A stretch of 64,000 nt of DNA, taken from NCBI GenBank assembly GCA_021298015.1, contig JAJTGY010000011.1, positions 1 through 64,000 of the forward strand, in the 5' to 3' direction. Under the pieces are notes generated by a model, which worked only from the letters and a program-made list of their open reading frames with translations, ran no database searches and was not told the origin of the DNA. This document shows, piece after piece, positions 34,804-42,500 of the stretch (position 1 is the stretch's first letter; every line of letters starts with the position of its first letter). Both the position numbers and the translations under genes were made by a program. The stretch is from Flammeovirgaceae bacterium (GTDB lineage: Bacteria > Bacteroidota > Bacteroidia > Cytophagales > Cyclobacteriaceae).

Positions 34804-37800
34804 ATGAAAAGAATACTTTTTGTCTTTTTTACACTGATTGGTGTGCTCTTGACACCAAGACTAAATGCCCAATGGGTTGAAAAAAATAATGGTTTGTATG
34901 GAGGCCGAGTACACGCATTCGCTGTTCATGGAAGTGATATTTTTGCCGGAACTGAAGGAGGTATTTTTCTCTCTTCAAACAACGGGGCTACGTGGACAGC
35001 CGTTAACAATGGCCTTACTTACCAAAGAATTCGTGCCATAACGATAATTGACAATAAGATCTTTGCCGCCACTTACGGAGGTGGTGTGTTCCGCTCAACA
35101 GATAATGGTGCTAATTGGACTGCCGTTAATACCGGGCTTTGGCATGGCGGTAGCTCATTGACGATCCAGGCACTTGCTGCAAAAGGCAGTAACCTTTTTG
35201 CGGGCGGTGACGGAGAGGGAGCTTTCCGATCAACTGATTACGGTGCGAGTTGGACATCCATAAACAATGGCATTCATAATAACATTAACGCATTTGTTGT
35301 TAGCGGCAGTAATCTTTTTGCGGCAACATATGGTTCGGGTGGAGTTTATGTCTCGACTAACAATGGCGGCAGTTGGACAGCCTTAAATGCGGGCTTAACC
35401 AATCGATATGTTAATGCTTTAATAATCAGCGGCAGCAGCATGTTCGCGGGCACTGAGGGAGGTGGAATTTTTCGTTCTATTGACAATGGAGCAACCTGGA
35501 CGGCCGTAAACAGCGGTCTTACAAATTTGAACGTAAACACATTGGCCATAAATGGAACTACCCTTTACGCAGGAACCGGAGGTGGGATGTTTGTTTCAAC
35601 AAACAACGGGGCAAGTTGGAATACAATTAACAATGGGTTAGATTTTGGCTTTGGTGGCATCTCCGTTATTGCCTCTGCGGTTAAGGGAGGTGATGTGTTT
35701 ATTGGAACCACGTTGGGGGTTTTTGTGTCGAGCAATAATGGATTAAACTGGACTAATGCAAATACCGGTATTACCAGCACTACCGTTTGGACTCTCCTTA
35801 CCCATGGCAATTCTGTTTTTGCTGGAACTTTGATCAGCAACACCAGTGGTTTGTTTGCTTCCTTTAATAATGGCGATTCCTGGCAATCATCTAATTCCGG
35901 TTTCCCCATACCATTTGCAGCCTCATCTGCCAAAATCGGAAGTAATCTTTTTGTTGGAGGGGCTGGCGTTTTTCTATCGAACAATAATGGTTTAAGCTGG
36001 TCATCTGTAAGCTCGGGGTTGCCGAATTTTGGAGTGCTTGCTTTGACGAGTTCAGGTAGCAATTTGCTTGCGGGTACGTCCGGAGGCGGAGTATTTATCT
36101 CATCCAACAATGGAGCCAGTTGGACTGCTATTAATTCCGGGCTTACGGAAGGTCTCATTGAATGTCTGGCTGCCAACGGTAACAACTTTTTTGCAGGTAC
36201 TCGCGATGGGGTTTTCCGCTCCACAAACAATGGAGCAAATTGGACTTCCGAGGGAAAGGCGGCAATGCAGGTTTCAAACATACCGCCATCCATAGTATCT
36301 ATGGCGGTAATGGGTAGCACCATTTTTGCTGCCACCTTAGAAAATGGTCTGTTCCGTTCGTTGGATAATGGCACCACCTGGGCGAAAGTTCTTGATGAAG
36401 ATAATCTGCATTTGCTCATTCTTGATGACGGAAGCATCTTTGCCGGTAATGAGAGCGTATTTGTCTCTACAAACAATGGTTCGAATTGGGTCGATGTAGG
36501 CACAGGTTTGCCCAATGCTGGGTCAAGCTCCCTGATTTATTCTTTGGCAGTAAATGACACCCATCTTTTTGCTGGTACGTTGTTTAAGGGGGCATGGTCT
36601 CGCCCATTGTCGGAGTTCCCGATAGCACAACCAGAAGTAACGATTACTTCGTTTACTCCCACAAGTGGCGCTGCTGGAGCTATTGTAACAATCAACGGAA
36701 CGAACTTTAGTTCAACACCAACAAACAACATAGTCAAGTTTAATGGGGTAACGGCAACGGTAACAGCAAGCACAGCCACCAGCATTACGGCAATCGTGCC
36801 AGCGGGTTCGTCCACTGGCTCCATTCTAGTCACCGCAAAGGGAAAAACAGCAACAAGTTCATCTCACTTTACTGTGATAGGTAATGCACCCGTTGCCACT
36901 GCCGCTACGGTAATCTCACCCACCGGCTTCACGGCTAATTGGAATGCGTCTGCAGGTGCCACTGGCTACCGGCTGGATGTGTCTTCGGATAACTTCGTCA
37001 CTTTTGTTGCAGGTTTCAATGACAAAACTATTTCCGTTACGAGCGATGTGGTAACCGGTCTGATGCCAAATACACCTTACAAGTACCGTGTTCGAGCAGC
37101 GAGCGTGAACGGAACATCGGGCAACTCCAACGTGATTGATGTAACAACTTTAGCTTTGCCGCCACCCGAGGCACCTGTAGCCACGGCTGCCACGGGAATT
37201 TTGCAAACCGGTTTTACCGCCAATTGGAATGCTGTTGTTATAGCAAACGAGTACCGGCTGGATGTTAGTGCGGATAACTTCGCCACGTTTGCAGCAGATT
37301 TTAATAACAAAGCAGTATCTGGCACGAGTGTGACGGTCACCGGTTTGACTGCGAATACGGCCTATACTTACCGGGTCCGGGCTGCGAGTGCAAATGGTTT
37401 ATCCGCCAATTCAAACGTGATTGGTGTAAGGACGTTAATGAAGCAGGATCAAACGATCAATTTCGAAGCGGTTGCCGATCGTACCGAAGGTGATAATGCA
37501 TTTACGTTGAATGCTGTCGCCTCCTCAGGGTTGGCAGTGAGTTTTGAATCGCTTAGTATGAGTAAAGTTTCGGTTTCCGGTAATACAGTAACAATTGTTG
37601 CTGCGGGCACCGCTTCTATCCGTGCTCGCCAGGATGGCAATGCTTCGTTTAATGCGGCTGCAAATGTTGAGCGCTCTTTTTGTATCAAACCGACAAAGCC
37701 GACAATCACATTGACGAACGCCAATACTGACACACCTACACTAACGAGTAGCGCCACATCCGGCAACCAATGGTTTCTGAATGGCAACGTAATCAACGGA

Positions 37801-38172
37801 GCAACCAACGTTACTCACACGGTTTCCCTTGCAGGCGTCTACACAGTTCTGACAACCGTGGAAGGCTGCCCAAGCGAGTTATCTGACCCGCAGGCCGTCA
37901 TTGTGACGGGCGATTTGGACAAGGATGCTTCTGCGCTGATCGTGTTCCCAAATCCCGCTAAAGATCGAGTATATATGTCATTGGGAGCTTTTGATTCAGG
38001 TTCAGATGTCCAGATTCAGCTGATTGATTTCAACGGTAGGGTTGTCTTTCAGAAGATCGCTTTTGGAGGAGGTACGACTGAAATTGCGCTTGGGGGTTAT
38101 GCCCGTGGCTCGTATATCATCAGTGCGCATTCGGGCAGTATAAGCGAGCGAGTGAAGATTTTAATCTATTAA
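34804..38172 (+). CDS. T9SS-exported Asp-box beta-propeller / Fn3 protein
   Basis: A 1122-residue secreted protein. I start it at ATG 34804 (MKRILFVFFTLIGVLLTPRLNAQ), a clear signal peptide. Residues about 25-610 carry thirteen Asp-box repeats (S-x-D/N-x-G-x-x-W, such as SSNNGATWTAVNNGL), the loop seen in sialidase and photosystem assembly propellers, so one or two beta-propellers are expected. Then come an IPT/TIG domain (ITSFTPTSGAAGAIVTINGT), two similar fibronectin type III domains (TGFTANWNA twice), a domain with QTINFEAVADRTEGD, an Ig-like domain (GNQWFLNGN), and a type A T9SS sorting signal (VFPNPAKDRVYM ... GSYIISAHSG). No catalytic signature is visible; the protein probably binds glycans, proteins or surfaces outside the cell. 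Confidence 0.94.
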   Translation: MKRILFVFFTLIGVLLTPRLNAQWVEKNNGLYGGRVHAFAVHGSDIFAGTEGGIFLSSNNGATWTAVNNGLTYQRIRAITIIDNKIFAATYGGGVFRSTDNGANWTAVNTGLWHGGSSLTIQALAAKGSNLFAGGDGEGAFRSTDYGASWTSINNGIHNNINAFVVSGSNLFAATYGSGGVYVSTNNGGSWTALNAGLTNRYVNALIISGSSMFAGTEGGGIFRSIDNGATWTAVNSGLTNLNVNTLAINGTTLYAGTGGGMFVSTNNGASWNTINNGLDFGFGGISVIASAVKGGDVFIGTTLGVFVSSNNGLNWTNANTGITSTTVWTLLTHGNSVFAGTLISNTSGLFASFNNGDSWQSSNSGFPIPFAASSAKIGSNLFVGGAGVFLSNNNGLSWSSVSSGLPNFGVLALTSSGSNLLAGTSGGGVFISSNNGASWTAINSGLTEGLIECLAANGNNFFAGTRDGVFRSTNNGANWTSEGKAAMQVSNIPPSIVSMAVMGSTIFAATLENGLFRSLDNGTTWAKVLDEDNLHLLILDDGSIFAGNESVFVSTNNGSNWVDVGTGLPNAGSSSLIYSLAVNDTHLFAGTLFKGAWSRPLSEFPIAQPEVTITSFTPTSGAAGAIVTINGTNFSSTPTNNIVKFNGVTATVTASTATSITAIVPAGSSTGSILVTAKGKTATSSSHFTVIGNAPVATAATVISPTGFTANWNASAGATGYRLDVSSDNFVTFVAGFNDKTISVTSDVVTGLMPNTPYKYRVRAASVNGTSGNSNVIDVTTLALPPPEAPVATAATGILQTGFTANWNAVVIANEYRLDVSADNFATFAADFNNKAVSGTSVTVTGLTANTAYTYRVRAASANGLSANSNVIGVRTLMKQDQTINFEAVADRTEGDNAFTLNAVASSGLAVSFESLSMSKVSVSGNTVTIVAAGTASIRARQDGNASFNAAANVERSFCIKPTKPTITLTNANTDTPTLTSSATSGNQWFLNGNVINGATNVTHTVSLAGVYTVLTTVEGCPSELSDPQAVIVTGDLDKDASALIVFPNPAKDRVYMSLGAFDSGSDVQIQLIDFNGRVVFQKIAFGGGTTEIALGGYARGSYIISAHSGSISERVKILIY

Positions 38173-38324
38173 TTATTAAATAGCCGTAAATCGGATAATT
38201 TTTGAATTCAGGAAGTGTTTTTTTTAACCCTCGTTGGATTTTGATTATCGCGATGAACTCAGACGGTTAGGTGCCTCGAGATTTATTGATTCGATATTTT
38301 CAAGTCAAAGCTAAGGCGCCTCAG

Positions 38325-38353
38325 GTTGATTGGTGAGGTTTATCGTACTTTTG
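38325..38353 (+). promoter_or_regulatory. Promoter of the DUF4197 gene
   Basis: TACTTTTG at 38346-38353 matches the Bacteroidota -7 element TAnnTTTG, with GTTG at 38325-38328 (one mismatch to TTTG) 17 bases upstream as the -33 box. The ATG at 38358 begins four bases after the -7 box, so the transcript would be leaderless or nearly so. Confidence 0.5.
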
Positions 38354-38357
38354 TGGC

Positions 38358-39074
38358 ATGAGCCGCATGTCCATAGCCGGATTGTTTGTTCTCGGTGCCT
38401 GCACCACCGTGCAACTGAACCAGGCCATTTCGGACGCCAATAAAATGATGGGAGGCGAAAAGCCCCTGACAACCGAGGAAGTGGGATCGGGTTTGCGCGA
38501 GGCGCTGATCAAAGGCATTTCCACCGGAGCCGATCAGGTATCGCAGGTTGATGGCTATTTTCGAAATCCGCAGATCAGCATTCCGTTTCCGCCCGATGCA
38601 AACAAAGTGGAGGACAGGCTTCGGCAGATTGGCCTCGGCAATGAAGTCGACAAGTTTGTGATGACGCTGAACCGGGGAGCCGAAGAAGCAGCCAAGGAGG
38701 CCAAGCCGATATTCGTCTCAGCCATTCGCTCCATGACGATTGATGACGCCTGGGCGATTTTGAAAGGTGACCCCGATGCAGCCACGCAATATTTACAACG
38801 CACCACCAGCGCAGCTTTGCGCGAAAAGTTTAAACCGGTCATCCAGACTTCACTCGATAAAGTGAATGCCACGCGGTACTATGGAGATTTGGTTACACGC
38901 TATAACAATCTCCCGTTTGTGCAAAAGGTAAATCCCGACTTGACCGAATACGCCACGGATTTGGCCCTGCAAGGTCTGTTCATCACCATTACGGTGGAAG
39001 AGAAAAAAATCCGCGAAAACCCAGCCGAGCGCACAACCGAACTGCTCAGGCGGGTGTTTGGTTATCAGAAATAG
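38358..39074 (+). CDS. DUF4197 lipoprotein
   Basis: The 238-residue product is a DUF4197 family protein. A short signal with a lipobox (LFVLGAC near residue 15) points to an outer or inner membrane lipoprotein; an ATG at 38367 would give a nearly identical start. The body shows the family features: EEVGSGLREALIKGISTGAD, YFRNPQISIPFPPDANKVED, DKFVMTLNRGAEEAAKEAKP, DDAWAILKGDPDAATQYLQR and TRYYGDLVTRYNNLPFVQK. The function of the family is not known. A small membrane protein gene follows after 12 bases and may be co-transcribed. Confidence 0.93.
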   Translation: MSRMSIAGLFVLGACTTVQLNQAISDANKMMGGEKPLTTEEVGSGLREALIKGISTGADQVSQVDGYFRNPQISIPFPPDANKVEDRLRQIGLGNEVDKFVMTLNRGAEEAAKEAKPIFVSAIRSMTIDDAWAILKGDPDAATQYLQRTTSAALREKFKPVIQTSLDKVNATRYYGDLVTRYNNLPFVQKVNPDLTEYATDLALQGLFITITVEEKKIRENPAERTTELLRRVFGYQK

Positions 39075-39086
39075 AATGCAAAGAAT

Positions 39087-39233
39087 ATGAAAGGAATTAC
39101 AAAGAGAGATGTGCGGGTATTCCTTTTGGGAATGCTGGCTATGTTTGTGATTGAACTTGTGGCCGATTGGAGGGGTAACGTAGAGGCCTTCAAGAAGGGC
39201 TTTTATGATGGATCTAATGGATCATTCAAATAA
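39087..39233 (+). CDS. Small single-span membrane protein (48 residues)
   Basis: An ATG at 39087 opens a 48-codon frame: MKGITKRDVRVFLLGMLAMF followed by VIELVADWRGNVEAFKKGFY and DGSNGSFK, stop TAA at 39231-39233. The arrangement is a positively charged N-terminus, one hydrophobic helix (VFLLGMLAMFVIELV), and a polar tail with FKKGFYDG, typical of small inner-membrane proteins of Cytophagales with the G-F-x-D-G tail. It sits 12 bases after the DUF4197 gene and 14 bases before paaN, all on the same strand. Function unknown; the spacing and composition make it likely to be real. Confidence 0.65.
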   Translation: MKGITKRDVRVFLLGMLAMFVIELVADWRGNVEAFKKGFYDGSNGSFK

Positions 39234-39247
39234 GAAAATTTTTCAAA

Positions 39248-40915
39248 ATGAGTTTGATAGAAAAACACCGAGAAGAGATTACCAAAGCAATTGAAGCTCT
39301 TCACCAACGCACATTTTATGCAGCTTTCCCCGAACAGCCGGCCCCCGCCATCTATGGCGAAACAGCCGATGCCGATGGTCAGGCCAAGTTCAAGTCCTAT
39401 CTGGGCAAAAAGTTTGACGAGCTAAAGCAAACAGGGGCAACCGGTTGGGCCGGGCAGGAGGAATCGCCTTATCTGCAGGAGGCTTTGAATATCTCGTATC
39501 CGACTGTTTCGGTGGAGACTTTGATTGACCAGGCTACCCGCGCCTTTTCAACCTGGCGCAAGCGAAGTGTAGATGATCGCAGTGCAATCCTGATGCAGTC
39601 ATTGGATCGGGTAAAAAAGCGCTTTTTTGACATAGCCTATGCCACCATGCACACCACGGGACAGGGTTACATGATGGCGTTTCAGGCCTCGGGGCCGCAT
39701 GCAGCCGATCGGGCGTTGGAGGCCATTGCGGCAGCTTACGAAGAGCTCAATCGTTTTCCCGCGAAGGCGGTGTGGGACAAGCCGATGGGTAAGTTCAACG
39801 TGCAACTGAATAAGGAGTGGCGTGCGGTGCCGAAAGGCATTTCGGTCGTCATCGGCTGTTCAACGTTTCCAACCTGGAACTCGGTAACGGGCATTTACGC
39901 CAGCCTCATGACGGGCAACCCGGTGATTGTAAAGCCTCATCCGGGCGCCATTCTTCCTATTGCAATTTTCGTGGCCGAAATTCAAAAGGTATTGGTTGAA
40001 AACAATTTGGACCCCAACACATGCCAGTTGGCGGTGGATACATTTGATAAGATGATAACGAAGGAATTGGCTGAACACCCGAGCGTGAAGTTGATTGATT
40101 TCACGGGCAACTCAGCCTTTGGTTCGTATCTGGAAGCATTGCCGGGCAAAACAGTGTTCACCGAGAAAACAGGTGTCAATTCGGTTATTCTTGATTCGGT
40201 AGAGGACATCGACAAGACAGCCGCGAACCTTGCCTTCTCTGTAAACTTATACAGCGGCCAAATGTGCACAGCTCCACAAAACTTTTACATACCGGCTTCC
40301 GGTATCAAAACTCCCGGGGGCACGGTAAGCTTTGAAGAATTCGCGGAGAAGTTTGTAGGTCAGATCAACAGCCTGGTGGATAACCCAAAGGCGGGGCCGT
40401 TTGTATTGGGAGCGGTACAAAGCAAGAAGACGGCTGAGCGGGTTGCCGAAGCAGCCCATTTGCCGGGAAAGGTGTGGCTGAAGTCCCGTGTTTTTGAAAA
40501 CCCGATGTTCAAAAATGCGCGCGTGGCAACTCCGGTTGTGGTGGAAGTCGACTCATCCAAAAAGGATGTGTTTAGTAAAGAGTTGTTTGGGCCAATCGCG
40601 CTGTTGATCAAAACGAAGAGCACGGATGAGTCAGTTGCGCTGGCACAAGAGATGGCACGGCAACATGGCGCCATCAGTTGCGGTGCCTATACCACCGATG
40701 CGCAGGTGAAGGAGAAAATTGCCGATGAAATGGCGTTGGCCGCCACGCCCGTCAGTTTTAATCTGACGGGTGCCATTTACATGAATCAGAATGCAGCCTT
40801 TTCTGATTTTCATGTGACCGGTGGCAATCCTTCCGGCAATGCGTCATTCACTAATCCGGATTATGTCAACAGGCGGTTCACGTGGGTAGGTCATCGTGAG
40901 CCGGTGAAGGCGTAA
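39248..40915 (+). CDS. paaN: PaaN-type aldehyde dehydrogenase
   Basis: This 555-residue protein belongs to the PaaN branch of the NAD(P)-dependent aldehyde dehydrogenases, associated with phenylacetate degradation. Its long N-terminal part (IEKHREEITKAIEALHQRTF, IYGETADADGQAKF) is specific for PaaN. The dehydrogenase part shows the cofactor region VVIGCSTFPTWNSVTGIYAS and GNPVIVKPHPGA, LIDFTGNSAFG, the general-base glutamate in TEKTGVNSVILD, and the catalytic cysteine in SGQMCTAPQNFYIP near residue 339. No other paa gene is in the window, so the actual aldehyde is uncertain. It lies 14 bases after the small membrane protein gene. Confidence 0.92.
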   Translation: MSLIEKHREEITKAIEALHQRTFYAAFPEQPAPAIYGETADADGQAKFKSYLGKKFDELKQTGATGWAGQEESPYLQEALNISYPTVSVETLIDQATRAFSTWRKRSVDDRSAILMQSLDRVKKRFFDIAYATMHTTGQGYMMAFQASGPHAADRALEAIAAAYEELNRFPAKAVWDKPMGKFNVQLNKEWRAVPKGISVVIGCSTFPTWNSVTGIYASLMTGNPVIVKPHPGAILPIAIFVAEIQKVLVENNLDPNTCQLAVDTFDKMITKELAEHPSVKLIDFTGNSAFGSYLEALPGKTVFTEKTGVNSVILDSVEDIDKTAANLAFSVNLYSGQMCTAPQNFYIPASGIKTPGGTVSFEEFAEKFVGQINSLVDNPKAGPFVLGAVQSKKTAERVAEAAHLPGKVWLKSRVFENPMFKNARVATPVVVEVDSSKKDVFSKELFGPIALLIKTKSTDESVALAQEMARQHGAISCGAYTTDAQVKEKIADEMALAATPVSFNLTGAIYMNQNAAFSDFHVTGGNPSGNASFTNPDYVNRRFTWVGHREPVKA

Positions 40916-40965
40916 AGCACTTATTTTGGGGAATCTCTAAAAACCTACTTTGAAATTAAATGTCA

Positions 40966-40985
40966 CTCCGGCCCTTGTGCCGGAG
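40966..40985. terminator. Hairpin between convergent paaN and GH32 genes
   Basis: CTCCGGC (40966-40972) pairs perfectly with GCCGGAG (40979-40985) around a six-base loop, in the 141-base gap where the two genes converge. It can fold on both strands, with T-rich but not uniform tails, so it is a reasonable bidirectional terminator. Confidence 0.45.
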
Positions 40986-41056
40986 TCTCATTCCTAGTGC
41001 ACCGAAGCAGGTACAGAACTAGTCCAGTATCGCGGGCAGAGGTTAAGAGACGCCCA

Positions 41057-42499
41057 TTATTCAGACAACTCCCAGCCCGCCAACCAGCGGGCTTTTTCGT
41101 TCAAACGAATGGCACCGCTTGTTTTCGGGAAGATCTGTTCGCACAGGGTGATTTGTCCGTCATCCGAGAAGACTTCCAGGATGGACTGATCAAGAATGAG
41201 TCGCAGCCTCATTGAGGGGCGCTGGCCCACCACAATTTTTTCTTCACTGGAAAAGAGCGGGTGAAAGTCCACGTTGCCGGATTGCGAGCGATCGAGCGTA
41301 AGACTTCCATTCGCATAGCGAAGTTGCGTCTTTTGATTCTCCGTGGCCCACAGATCAACGGCACCACCGGGTGCCAGTTCGATTTCAATTTCGAGGGGCC
41401 CGTTGATCTTTGGGGGAGGACTGTTGAGTTGTTTTTTTCGTTGTGCCTGAAGTTCACGAATGGGCTGCTGAAGCAAATGCCACCCGTTCTGGGTTTCGGC
41501 CAGTTGTAGCTCCCGCGGCAAGGCCATGGCTCCGCGCCATTGGCCGGTGGGTATCTGATTGGCGTAGGCCCAGTTGTTGGCCCAGGCCAGCATCACCGTG
41601 CGATCCTCCAGATGGTTATACACAATGCCGGCATAGTAATCTTTTCCGAAATCGAGGTAACGGGGTTCTGTTTGGCTGGTGGTGAATTGGGTTCCGTCAA
41701 AATCCCCGACAAAATATTGCATGCCAACAAAGTCAGGGCCGGCCGGGTGCGAACCCGACAATGAAAGCACCCATTTCGTTTGGCCTGGCTTATCCCGTAC
41801 GGGCAGCTCAAACAAGTCTGGGCATTCCCAGATTCGTAACGTGTCGCCTGCCGGGCCAAAGTCACTCATCAATGTCCAGTTCATGAGATTGCTTGATTGA
41901 TAGAGCTGCACCTTGTATAAATCCGGAATGACCAGCGCCATTACCCATTTACTCGTTGGTGCGTGCCAGAATACTTTTGGATCGCGAAAGTCTTTGCGCT
42001 GAATGTCCAGCACGGGGTTTTGGTCATAGCGCATCCAGGTGCGCCCTTTGTCGTTGCTGTACGCCAGGCTTTGATGCTGGCGCAGGCCTTCACCATCGCG
42101 GTGTACGTGCGAGGTGTAGATCGCAACCAGGCAATCGGCCCCCGAGCACAAGCCGCTGGAGTTTTTTGCATCCACGACTACTGTGCCGGAAAAAATCATT
42201 GTGCTGTCACCGGTTTGGGCATCGGTGTATTCGGCCAATGCCAACGGAAGGTGTTCCCAATGCAACAGATCTTTGCTCACGGCATGTCCCCAACTCATGT
42301 GACCCCACGTGTTGCCATAGGGGTTATGTTGATAAAATAGATGATACTCGTTGTCGTAATGAACTAGTCCATTAGGATCATTGGTCCAAAGCTGCGGAGG
42401 TGTAAAGTGAAGGAGTGGCCTGTAGTCATCGGGCTTCATGTCCGGTTGCCCATGGCAGGCCATCAGAAGTACTATCGCTACATATGAGAATGGTTTCAT
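41057..42499 (-). CDS. GH32 fructan hydrolase lipoprotein (levanase/invertase type)
   Basis: A 480-residue glycoside hydrolase of family 32, which cleaves beta-fructosides such as sucrose, levan or inulin. The signal ends in the lipobox LLMAC (residue 15), so it is a lipoprotein of the envelope. The catalytic motifs are all present: nucleophile aspartate in LWTNDPNGLVHYD near residue 40, the transition-state stabiliser in FRDPKVFW near 170, and the acid/base glutamate in IWECPDLFE near 226. A C-terminal beta-sandwich (residues about 350-480, ending FPKTSGAIRLNEKARW) completes the fold. The ATG is one base after the mutase stop, so it is the second gene of that operon. No susCD or fructokinase genes are nearby. 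Confidence 0.95.
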   Translation of the reverse strand: MKPFSYVAIVLLMACHGQPDMKPDDYRPLLHFTPPQLWTNDPNGLVHYDNEYHLFYQHNPYGNTWGHMSWGHAVSKDLLHWEHLPLALAEYTDAQTGDSTMIFSGTVVVDAKNSSGLCSGADCLVAIYTSHVHRDGEGLRQHQSLAYSNDKGRTWMRYDQNPVLDIQRKDFRDPKVFWHAPTSKWVMALVIPDLYKVQLYQSSNLMNWTLMSDFGPAGDTLRIWECPDLFELPVRDKPGQTKWVLSLSGSHPAGPDFVGMQYFVGDFDGTQFTTSQTEPRYLDFGKDYYAGIVYNHLEDRTVMLAWANNWAYANQIPTGQWRGAMALPRELQLAETQNGWHLLQQPIRELQAQRKKQLNSPPPKINGPLEIEIELAPGGAVDLWATENQKTQLRYANGSLTLDRSQSGNVDFHPLFSSEEKIVVGQRPSMRLRLILDQSILEVFSDDGQITLCEQIFPKTSGAIRLNEKARWLAGWELSE

Positions 42500-42500
42500 C

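Noticed and set aside
35565-36515. A 316-residue minus-strand frame inside the Asp-box gene.
   Set aside because: Its periodic composition is the complement of the Asp-box repeats, with no signal or domain of its own.
34900-36600. CRISPR-like array suggested by evenly repeated motifs.
   Set aside because: The repeats are coding, imperfect and in frame (Asp-box blades), with no constant direct repeat at DNA level and no cas genes.
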